A stretch of 8,354 nt of DNA from Leptolinea sp. (GTDB taxonomy: Bacteria; Chloroflexota; Anaerolineae; Anaerolineales; Anaerolineaceae), in the NCBI GenBank assembly GCA_022837205.1, contig JALHEL010000057.1, forward strand, positions 1 through 8,354, written 5' to 3'. Made by a program: the position numbers and the translations under genes. A model generated the notes under the pieces. The model saw only the letters and a program-made list of their open reading frames with translations, was not told the origin of the DNA and ran no database searches. Positions 1-5,211 of the stretch are shown here, one piece after another (within the stretch, counting starts at the first letter, position 1; the number at the start of each line of letters is the position of its first letter).

Positions 1-225
1 CCATGAAATATTATCCAGAAGAAAACCAAGTTCTAGATTTTGCCACCGAATCGAAAAAACGCTTTCCGGTGTTCGTTTTAAATAAAAAATCCAACACCAG
101 ACCGAAAAAGAAGCCAATGCACCGATGAACCATGCGACGCCGATCTTTTTTCGCAGCCTCGTGATCAGAAAAATCAGAATTGCCGCAAAGGAAAGAATAC
201 CGATCGGAACGGTCAGAAAACGCAT
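1..225 (-). CDS. N-terminal part of a NuoL/NuoM-like membrane subunit (partial)
   Basis: An open frame starts at ATG 225 on the minus strand and runs uninterrupted to base 1, giving the first 75 residues of a longer protein. It begins MRFLTVPIGILSFAAILIF. Two membrane helices are visible, about residues 2-21 and 29-47, separated by a basic loop (TRLRKK). They are followed by a stretch ending LELGFLLDNISW. Two N-terminal helices and then a 'beta-strand, hydrophobic, LLD-x-[IL]-S' segment is the usual opening of proton-conducting transporter subunits (NuoL, NuoM, HyfB and MrpA relatives), where the motif reads roughly 'F-x-x-D-G-L-S'. The family call is by resemblance to a short segment only. 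The start lies 7 bases after the hydantoinase stop and its ribosome site is weak (GGGAT inside that gene's end), so it probably shares the hydantoinase transcript. It could be another polytopic membrane protein. Confidence 0.5.
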   Translation of the reverse strand, partial: MRFLTVPIGILSFAAILIFLITRLRKKIGVAWFIGALASFSVWCWIFYLKRTPESVFSIRWQNLELGFLLDNISW

Positions 226-232
226 ATTCGAA

Positions 233-1648
233 TCATCCCAAAAAACGGGACCGTTTCAGAAAATGTCCTCCGCCGCGTTTTCCGAGCCAATTGTCCCCAT
301 CGACAATTAAACTCCCTCTTAAAAAGACTTTTTCCGGGAACCCTTTCAGTTCCGTTCCTTCATAAAGATTGTAATCGGTTCGATGTTTTGCAATCTTGAC
401 ACCGTAAGAAACGATTTTATTCGGATCCCAAATCGCCAGATCCGCATCCGAACCGGGCAAGAGTGCCCCTTTTTGCGGGTAAATTCCGAAAATTTTTGCC
501 GGATTCGTACAGGTTAATTGAACAAAACGAGTCGGGCTGATCCTCCCTTCGTTAACACCTTTTGTCCAAAGTACCGGCATGCGATCGCCGACGCCGGGCA
601 AGCCGCAGGGAATTTTTGAAAAGTCGTCTTTGCCGAGCTCTTTTCCGGGTTGTTGATATGGTTTTCCTTCATAGAGTATCGGTTTTGTCCCGTCAAATAA
701 GAAAGGACAATGATCTGTGGAAACCACATCGATTATTCCGTCTGCCAATGCCTCCCAAAGTCCCTCGTTGTCTTTTTCAGATCGCATCGGCGGCGAACAA
801 ACCCATTTGGCGCCGTCAGGCTGTTCCAGATTTTTTTCAGAGAATAACAGATATTGGGGACAAGTTTCTCCGAAAATCGGGAGCCCGTTTTCCCGTGCGT
901 AAAGCAACATATCCGCTTCTTCTTTTACGTTCATATGGACAATATACAACGGAGCCTTTCCGGCACTGAACGATAATGCCGCCACTCGAAAGCCGGATTC
1001 AACGGCTCCCCATGCCGGACGGGTGCGGGCTTGCCAAACCGGAGCTGTATGTCCCGCGGCAAGCGCTTCGGCAACCAAAAGGTCGATCAGATCGCCGTTT
1101 TCGGCATGCACCAGTGAGATGATGCCTTCGTCTTTCGCAACACGCATGGCTTGAAATATCTCTCCGTCCTGTAACCGCATTCGCCCGTTATATGCCGTGA
1201 ACATTTTGATCGATGTCACGCCCATCTTCGGAAGGAGGGGAATTTCTTTGAGCGTGTTCTCATTAAATCGGGTGAAATTCTGATGAATCCCATAATCGAT
1301 CGCAACATTCGGCAATGCTTTTTCCTGCCAAACATTAAAACTGTCTATCAGAGAAGGAAGATCATGGTTGGCGAAGTCGATAACGGTTGTTGTTCCGCCG
1401 AAAGCAGCGGCTTTTGTACCGGTATAATGATCATCCGAAGAAACCGTTCCCGGCATGGGTAAATCCAAATGCACATGGGCATCAACACCGCCCGGCAAAA
1501 CCAGTTTCCCGCTTGCGTCAATAATTTCGGCATTCGATTCATTGAACTCTTTTCCGACAGCGACGATTTTTTCATCCCGAATCAGAATATCGGCGTCGAA
1601 AATCTCCGAATCGGTCACCAACTTCCCGTTCTTAATAATTTTTTCCAT
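233..1648 (-). CDS. hydA: Dihydropyrimidinase / D-hydantoinase
   Basis: Cytoplasmic cyclic-amidase of the amidohydrolase superfamily, 471 residues, full family length. It hydrolyses the ring of dihydropyrimidines or 5-substituted hydantoins to N-carbamoyl amino acids. The binuclear metal site is complete: DAHVH (H58, H60), the carbamylated lysine in SIKMF (K148), H181 in LVHAENGD, H238 in IVHMN and the catalytic aspartate D312 in STDHCPF. Y153 in TAYNG fits the family's stereo-gate tyrosine, and CSPPMR (284-289) is the usual substrate loop. The loop normally reading IPNG reads IPCG (346-349) here, which may shift substrate preference. The C-terminal GGGHFLKRSRF is the expected tail. The ATG has a strong ribosome site, GGGAGGAT (1651-1658). 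It lies 50 bases after the 188-residue gene upstream and 7 bases before the membrane gene, suggesting one transcript. Allantoinase or dihydroorotase is less likely. Exact substrate is not predictable. Confidence 0.92.
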   Translation of the reverse strand: MEKIIKNGKLVTDSEIFDADILIRDEKIVAVGKEFNESNAEIIDASGKLVLPGGVDAHVHLDLPMPGTVSSDDHYTGTKAAAFGGTTTVIDFANHDLPSLIDSFNVWQEKALPNVAIDYGIHQNFTRFNENTLKEIPLLPKMGVTSIKMFTAYNGRMRLQDGEIFQAMRVAKDEGIISLVHAENGDLIDLLVAEALAAGHTAPVWQARTRPAWGAVESGFRVAALSFSAGKAPLYIVHMNVKEEADMLLYARENGLPIFGETCPQYLLFSEKNLEQPDGAKWVCSPPMRSEKDNEGLWEALADGIIDVVSTDHCPFLFDGTKPILYEGKPYQQPGKELGKDDFSKIPCGLPGVGDRMPVLWTKGVNEGRISPTRFVQLTCTNPAKIFGIYPQKGALLPGSDADLAIWDPNKIVSYGVKIAKHRTDYNLYEGTELKGFPEKVFLRGSLIVDGDNWLGKRGGGHFLKRSRFLG

Positions 1649-1652
1649 TTAT

Positions 1653-1658
1653 CCTCCC
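1653..1658 (-). promoter_or_regulatory. Ribosome binding site of the hydantoinase
   Basis: GGGAGG reads on the minus strand 4 bases before ATG 1648. It is strong enough to fix that start and shows the gene can be translated independently of the gene upstream. Confidence 0.8.
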
Positions 1659-1698
1659 ATATTTCCACAAAACAAAATCGGTAAATTCTATAATCGGA

Positions 1699-2265
1699 TT
1701 ACTCATTAAAATCTAAGTTAGAAAGGGTTAAATTCCCCAAGAGAAACATCAACTGTTCGGGAATTTCTTCTTTCTTTTCAGTCGATCTAAAGAATTCCGG
1801 ATCGTTTTCTCGCCGTTCCCGAAGAGATTTCCATAAGATTTCCCGTTCCGAACCGGTAATTGCCAAATCGTGAAGCGTGCTTGCCGTAAACATCTTTTCG
1901 CCGGAAGTGTAAAAAAATAAAAATCGCTTCCATCGATCGGCCAGAATGGGATTTTCCAACGCCTGCAAGGGGCCGATTTGAATCTTATAATATTCTTCCT
2001 TCGCTCGCGGATGATCGGGTTCATCCCGGAACAGTTCTTGGCGTGTCGTCAGTTCTACGCCGCGAACTTCCGCATATTTTTCGATACGGCTTTTATGCTC
2101 TTCGCCAAAATCCTTTGTCTGATAAAAAGCAATGTAATCGGTCAACAATATTTTCGGCGCAGTTTTCATCGGAATTCGATACCAACCCAAAACACGGGCA
2201 ATTTCCATATCGCGTAATTTTGGCATGATTGCAATCAGAACCAGCGAAGTATCCGTCAGTTGCAT
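1699..2265 (-). CDS. Conserved-looking protein of unknown function, 188 aa
   Basis: I do not recognise a named domain. The protein is hydrophilic and soluble with no signal peptide or membrane helix; it opens with a short beta-type segment (SLVLIAIM, 7-14). It has clusters that look like conserved motifs: EIARVLGWYRIP (21-32), YIAFYQTKDFGEE (44-56), TTRQELFRDEPDHPRAKEEYYK (73-94) and IQIGPL (95-100). The C-terminal third is helical and charged (REILWKSLRERREN, 141-154). Aromatic plus Arg/His/Asp motifs would suit nucleic-acid or nucleotide binding, but this is speculation. The ATG at 2265 has no Shine-Dalgarno; a TATAAT box sits 7 bases upstream, so the start is probably leaderless. It precedes the hydantoinase by 50 bases on the same strand. 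The coding potential is good: long frame, coherent composition and its own promoter. Confidence 0.75.
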   Translation of the reverse strand: MQLTDTSLVLIAIMPKLRDMEIARVLGWYRIPMKTAPKILLTDYIAFYQTKDFGEEHKSRIEKYAEVRGVELTTRQELFRDEPDHPRAKEEYYKIQIGPLQALENPILADRWKRFLFFYTSGEKMFTASTLHDLAITGSEREILWKSLRERRENDPEFFRSTEKKEEIPEQLMFLLGNLTLSNLDFNE

Positions 2266-2272
2266 AAAATGG

Positions 2273-2301
2273 ATTATAACGATAATTAACGTTCCTGACC
2301 A
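2273..2301 (-). promoter_or_regulatory. Promoter placing transcription start at the ATG of the 188-aa gene
   Basis: On the minus strand a perfect TATAAT (2278-2273) is preceded by TGGTCA (2301-2296, four of six matches to TTGACA) at a 17-base spacer. Only 7 bases separate the -10 box from ATG 2265, so transcription should begin at or within a base of the start codon. No ribosome binding site exists in between, consistent with a leaderless mRNA. Confidence 0.65.
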
Positions 2302-2319
2302 TGCGGGAATTTAAAAGGG

Positions 2320-2351
2320 AGAAGCCCCGTCTGATTTCAGATGGGGCTTCT
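2320..2351 (-). terminator. Intrinsic terminator after hsp20
   Basis: Arms AGAAGCCCCGTCT (2320-2332) and AGATGGGGCTTCT (2339-2351) form a 13-bp stem with one G-T wobble and a 6-base loop. Reading on the minus strand, the stem is followed by CCCTTTTAAATT, a modest U run. It starts 20 bases after the hsp20 stop and lies just upstream of the -35 box of the next gene, insulating the two. Confidence 0.8.
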
Positions 2352-2371
2352 CGATACTACAAGTTTATCCT

Positions 2372-2866
2372 TTATTTGCCTGTTTTGCTTTCAATCTTTT
2401 CAGTACTCTTTTCGCCTTTTTTACCGGCTGAAATACTGATCAGCTTCGGTTTGACAATCTCAGCCTTCGGCAGTTTAATCTTCAGAACGCCATTTTCATA
2501 TTCGGCTTCCGCTTTATCGGCTTCCACTTCGCACGGAAGAGCAATCTCCCGATAATAGGAAGTCCACCGATGCTCTCTGATTTCGTAAACAGCTTTCTCG
2601 TCTTTCTCTTCTTTTTCTTCTTCCATCTCGGCTTTGACTGTCAAAACATTATCAGCGACTGAAATCTGAATCTTGTCCGGGTCAACGCCGGGGATACTGA
2701 GCTTTACATCAATCTCATTTTCCTTTTGTTTCAAATCTACTCTTGGTGCAAGAACTTCGGTTTGCAGGTTATCGCTGTCTCCGAAAAACTCATTGAACAA
2801 GCGATCCATCGCATCTTGCATCGTAAATAAATCTCTTACTGGTTGAACTCTTAATTTGCCGTACAT
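2372..2866 (-). CDS. hsp20: Small heat-shock protein, Hsp20/alpha-crystallin family
   Basis: ATP-independent holdase chaperone of 164 residues that keeps unfolding proteins soluble in the cytoplasm and forms large oligomers. An N-terminal arm (1-39, with MQDAMDRLFNEFFGD, 16-30) is followed by the alpha-crystallin domain, about 40-136, carrying VDLKQKENEIDVKLSIPGVD and the signature ENGVLKIKLPKAE (124-136). The C-terminal IxI motif that docks in a neighbouring subunit is I143-S-I145. A charged tail (KGEKSTEKIESKTGK) keeps the oligomer soluble. The insert MEEEKEEKDEK (81-91) is very acidic/basic and is where the flexible loop lies in the family. The start is fixed by an excellent ribosome site, AAAGGAGGGAG. 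It appears to be monocistronic, between a hairpin upstream and a terminator downstream. No CIRCE operator was found. Confidence 0.95.
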   Translation of the reverse strand: MYGKLRVQPVRDLFTMQDAMDRLFNEFFGDSDNLQTEVLAPRVDLKQKENEIDVKLSIPGVDPDKIQISVADNVLTVKAEMEEEKEEKDEKAVYEIREHRWTSYYREIALPCEVEADKAEAEYENGVLKIKLPKAEIVKPKLISISAGKKGEKSTEKIESKTGK

Positions 2867-2870
2867 AGCT

Positions 2871-2879
2871 CCCTCCTTT
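2871..2879 (-). promoter_or_regulatory. Ribosome binding site of hsp20
   Basis: AAAGGAGGG reads on the minus strand just before AGCT-ATG, a near-perfect anti-16S match. The purine-rich leader upstream has no complementary pyrimidine run that could mask it. Confidence 0.85.
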
Positions 2880-2900
2880 TATTTCCATTTTCGTTTTTCC

Positions 2901-2916
2901 CGTTCTTTTCAGAACG
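2901..2916. promoter_or_regulatory. Palindrome in the hsp20 leader, possible operator or hairpin
   Basis: CGTTCT-TTTC-AGAACG is a perfect 6+6 inverted repeat with a 4-base centre, located 35 bases upstream of the hsp20 start. It could be a repressor site or a short GAAA tetraloop hairpin in the transcript (on the minus strand the loop reads GAAA). It matches neither CIRCE nor the Gram-positive LexA box orientation. Confidence 0.4.
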
Positions 2917-2945
2917 CTGTCTTTTTTCTATCTTCGCCTTAAAGA

Positions 2946-2982
2946 ATAAAGCGCATGTATAAGAAAATTGCATGCGCTTTAT
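2946..2982 (-). terminator. Hairpin, probable terminator of the response regulator gene
   Basis: ATAAAGCGCATG (2946-2957) and CATGCGCTTTAT (2971-2982) are perfect 12-base inverted arms around a 13-base loop, starting 25 bases after the response-regulator stop. On the minus strand the 3' side runs TTTATTCTTT, a weak U-rich tail. It separates the regulator from hsp20, so a terminator is the simplest reading; a DNA-level operator for hsp20 is the alternative. Confidence 0.55.
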
Positions 2983-3007
2983 CAGAATTCTATAAAAAAA
3001 AGATTAA

Positions 3008-3796
3008 TCAATTATCGGAGGGGTGACTCTCCTCTGGATTGTTCGGATTTTCTTTCGTCTCCCCTTCGCTTTCTTTCAATTTTCCTTTTTTATAATCGAC
3101 GAATCGGTATCCGATTCCCCGTTCGGTCAGGATATATTTCGGGTTGGAGGGATCTTTCTCCAATTTCTGTCGCAGGTAATTAATATACAATCGGACATAA
3201 TGGGTTTCATCCCGATATTCATATCCCCAAACTTTCGCCAAAATCTGGTCATACGTCATCACCCAGCCGGCATTTTGCACCAAATGATAAAGAAGACGAT
3301 ACTCGGTAGGCCTTAGTTTTACCAATTGGCCATCCAGCCATACTTCCCGTTTCCCGAAATCGAGCTTCAAGTGTTCATCCACTTCAATGACTTCTCCGGT
3401 ATCCATACCGCTTGTCCCTTCGGTACGTCGCAAAACGGCTTTGATGCGGCTCATGAGTTCTCTCGGGCTGAAAGGTTTGGTAATATAATCATCCGCTCCC
3501 AATTCCAATCCGCGGATCCGATCTTCTTCCTCTCCTTTTGCCGTTAACATAATAACCGGAACCTGACTGGTCTCCCGAATCAGAGAAAGGGTCTCAAAAC
3601 CGTCCATCCCGGGCATCATTACATCCAGAATCACGAGATGCGGCAATTTCTCGCGCACCTGATTGATCGCTTCCATTCCGGAGTTTGCTTCGATTACAGA
3701 GTATCCGTCATGTTCAAGGTTCAGACGAATCATTCTGACAATTCTCTCATCATCATCGACAACCAAAATCAGATAGCGTTTATTCCCTTCAGCCAT
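3008..3796 (-). CDS. Orphan OmpR/PhoB-family response regulator
   Basis: Two-component transcription factor of 262 residues. The receiver domain (8-120) has the acidic pair D15-D16, phospho-acceptor D58 in VILDVMMPGMDG, T85 in MLTAKG and K107 in YITKPFSPREL, so it should be phosphorylatable. The DNA-binding winged helix (about 140-233) has LRPTEYRLLYHL, the recognition-helix segment THYVRLYINYLRQKLE (198-213) and the wing TERGIGYRF (224-232). The recognition region is of the KdpE type, but no kdp genes are visible and I do not assign the name. A charged, probably disordered tail (KKGKLKESEGETKENPNN...) extends about 25 residues beyond the usual end. No histidine kinase gene is adjacent. It follows the phosphatase gene by 75 bases on the same strand. 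The ribosome site is AGAGAGAGG, 5 bases before ATG. Confidence 0.93.
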   Translation of the reverse strand: MAEGNKRYLILVVDDDERIVRMIRLNLEHDGYSVIEANSGMEAINQVREKLPHLVILDVMMPGMDGFETLSLIRETSQVPVIMLTAKGEEEDRIRGLELGADDYITKPFSPRELMSRIKAVLRRTEGTSGMDTGEVIEVDEHLKLDFGKREVWLDGQLVKLRPTEYRLLYHLVQNAGWVMTYDQILAKVWGYEYRDETHYVRLYINYLRQKLEKDPSNPKYILTERGIGYRFVDYKKGKLKESEGETKENPNNPEESHPSDN

Positions 3797-3871
3797 TTTT
3801 GCCTCTCTCTTTCGTAAAATATCTGGTCGGAACAGCCCGAAACCGTTACTTAATTGTATTATGAATTTATC

Positions 3872-4654
3872 TTATTTTCGGCGGACGAGAATACAACTGA
3901 TGTTATCCGGTCCCCCCGCTTCATTCGCCGCATCTACCAGTGCATCGGCCGCTTCCTGTATGTCGTTATGTTCGCGAATGATTTTGATCATTTGATCATT
4001 CTTTATGACAGACCAGAGACCGTCGCAACACAAGAGCAACGATTCTCCGGCTTCCAGCTTGTTTTCGGCGAGATCAACTTCTATATCCTTGTCGAATCCC
4101 AGACTCCGGAGTAAGACGCTGCGCCGCGGATGATTCAGGGCTTCTTCTTCGCTGATTTCTCCCAAATCAACCATCATTTGGACCAACGAATGATCGTGAG
4201 TCAATTGCTCCATTTCATAATTTTGATGAATCAAAAATAACCTTGAATCCCCGACATGGGCAATATAAATTTTTTCATTCCAAATCAATGCCGCCGTAAA
4301 AGTCGTTCCGCTGCCGGGATGCGCATCCAGAATCGATTGATTAGCGAAAAGAACAGCCTTTTTTAACAATTCCGGGATAATCGAGGAATCTGATTCATCT
4401 TTCAAGAACAACGGGATGATATCGTTTCCGAGTTGTTCCGTAAATGCGGATACGGCAGACGCCGATGCTTCATCACCGTTGATATGTCCACCCATTCCGT
4501 CCGCAACTACATACAGGCCGAGTGAATCGGTTTGATCTTTACGCATAGTTTCAAGCTGGAAAGAAACCAAGGCATCTTCGTTATATCGCCTTATTTTGCC
4601 GATAGAGTGAGCATTTGCCGATTCCAATGCATGAATTGATTGATTATGACTCAT
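3872..4654 (-). CDS. prpC: PP2C-family Ser/Thr protein phosphatase
   Basis: Metal-dependent (PPM) phosphatase of 260 residues, one complete catalytic domain without membrane segments. It should remove phosphate from Ser/Thr, in particular from the kinase encoded divergently and its substrates. Motifs in order: RRYNEDA (N25-E26-D27), ADGMGGH with metal ligand D52, GSGTTFTAAL (114-123), AHVGDSR with D136, THDHSLVQMMVDLGEIS (152-168, the flap region), CCDGLW with D211 and GGPDNIS with D250. All metal-binding aspartates are present, so it should be active. I chose the ATG at 4654 because its A is the last base of the upstream stop (TAATG), which implies translational coupling to the SH3b gene, and because PP2C homology starts soon after. 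An in-frame ATG at 4726 would add 24 residues inside the upstream gene and is unlikely. Confidence 0.93.
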   Translation of the reverse strand: MSHNQSIHALESANAHSIGKIRRYNEDALVSFQLETMRKDQTDSLGLYVVADGMGGHINGDEASASAVSAFTEQLGNDIIPLFLKDESDSSIIPELLKKAVLFANQSILDAHPGSGTTFTAALIWNEKIYIAHVGDSRLFLIHQNYEMEQLTHDHSLVQMMVDLGEISEEEALNHPRRSVLLRSLGFDKDIEVDLAENKLEAGESLLLCCDGLWSVIKNDQMIKIIREHNDIQEAADALVDAANEAGGPDNISCILVRRK

Positions 4655-5166
4655 TATTGAATATCCGATGATTGAATTTGATCCGCGGCCGGAGCAACCA
4701 ATGAAAAAAATTTTGATGCCCCCCAACCGACCAGGGACGGATCTTCAAATCCTTGCAGCTTCCACCAAGTATAGCCGTTCCGTTCATCGGGGCCGTCGAT
4801 AATAATGAAAATATCCCCTTCCGATGCTATGAAAGAGACTTCTCCGCCGGTTCCCGGGTCAGGTCGGATTTTTAATCCGGCTCCTTGAGTGTTCTCAATC
4901 TTTACATATGCACCGACGGAAAAACCTTCCGGTGATATATATTTGACGCTGAGATCGGGCTTTTCCGAAGGAATTGCGGAAGTCGGAGTGATGGTAGGCA
5001 TCGGAATAACCGTTAATTGAGCTAATGCATCTTCTTTCTCTTCGGCGGGGCTCGGGCCGATGTTAACGATTAATAGGATGATTCCCAAAAAGATAAAAGC
5101 TGCGACACAGAGTGATATCAGACCGGTTGATAAATTGAATATTCTGTTTTTATGATTGTCTGCCAT
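4654..5166 (-). CDS. Membrane-anchored SH3b-domain protein
   Basis: A 170-residue protein with a short cytoplasmic start (MADNHKNRIFNLST), one membrane helix at about 15-36 (LISLCVAAFIFLGIILLIVNI), a Pro/Thr-rich linker (52-70, VIPMPTITPTSAIPSEKP) and an extracytoplasmic bacterial SH3-like domain, about 83-155. The domain has the typical VKIENTQGAGLKIRPDPG start (88-105), followed by GDIFIIIDGPDERNGYTWWKLQ and VGWGASKFF. Such SH3b domains bind peptidoglycan or other cell-surface ligands. It has no enzyme domain. Being coupled to the phosphatase gene and divergent from the kinase gene, it could be the surface sensor or anchor of that phosphorylation system; this is an inference from position. 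The start has a ribosome site GGAGAG (5169-5174) and a TATAAT box upstream. Confidence 0.85.
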   Translation of the reverse strand: MADNHKNRIFNLSTGLISLCVAAFIFLGIILLIVNIGPSPAEEKEDALAQLTVIPMPTITPTSAIPSEKPDLSVKYISPEGFSVGAYVKIENTQGAGLKIRPDPGTGGEVSFIASEGDIFIIIDGPDERNGYTWWKLQGFEDPSLVGWGASKFFSLVAPAADQIQSSDIQ

Positions 5167-5194
5167 ATCTCTCCGGCATATGAAGATTGTTCAA

Positions 5195-5210
5195 GCTATA
5201 ATTATATAGC
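5195..5210. promoter_or_regulatory. Shared bidirectional -10 element between SH3b and kinase genes
   Basis: The decamer TATAATTATA (5197-5206) is its own reverse complement and gives a perfect TATAAT on each strand: 5197-5202 on plus and 5206-5201 on minus. It is embedded in a second inverted repeat, GCTATA-ATTA-TATAGC (5195-5210). On plus it lies 9 bases before the kinase ATG; on minus it would start a transcript near 5194 with a leader of about 28 bases carrying the SH3b ribosome site. No good -35 box is seen for either direction (CCGGCA for plus, poor), so an activator or extra element may be needed. Confidence 0.6.
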
Positions 5211-5211
5211 A

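Noticed and set aside
562..969. 135-residue plus-strand frame
   Set aside because: Antisense shadow of the hydantoinase; no domain, ribosome site or promoter.
2867..2945. RNA thermometer in the hsp20 leader
   Set aside because: The leader is purine-rich and has no UUUU or CCUCC-type run able to pair with the AGGAGGG ribosome site; the only hairpin is away from it.
2867..3007. CIRCE (HrcA) operator upstream of hsp20
   Set aside because: No TTAGCACTC-N9-GAGTGCTAA-like sequence; the 12-base repeat there has a different sequence and a 13-base loop.
4655..4726. Longer phosphatase start at ATG 4726
   Set aside because: The extra 24 residues lie inside the SH3b coding region, do not resemble PP2C, and the TAATG junction at 4654 gives a better start.
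5152..5211. Longer kinase start at ATG 5152
   Set aside because: It would overlap the divergent gene start and run through the promoter; no ribosome site precedes it, and kinase homology begins after residue 21 of that form.
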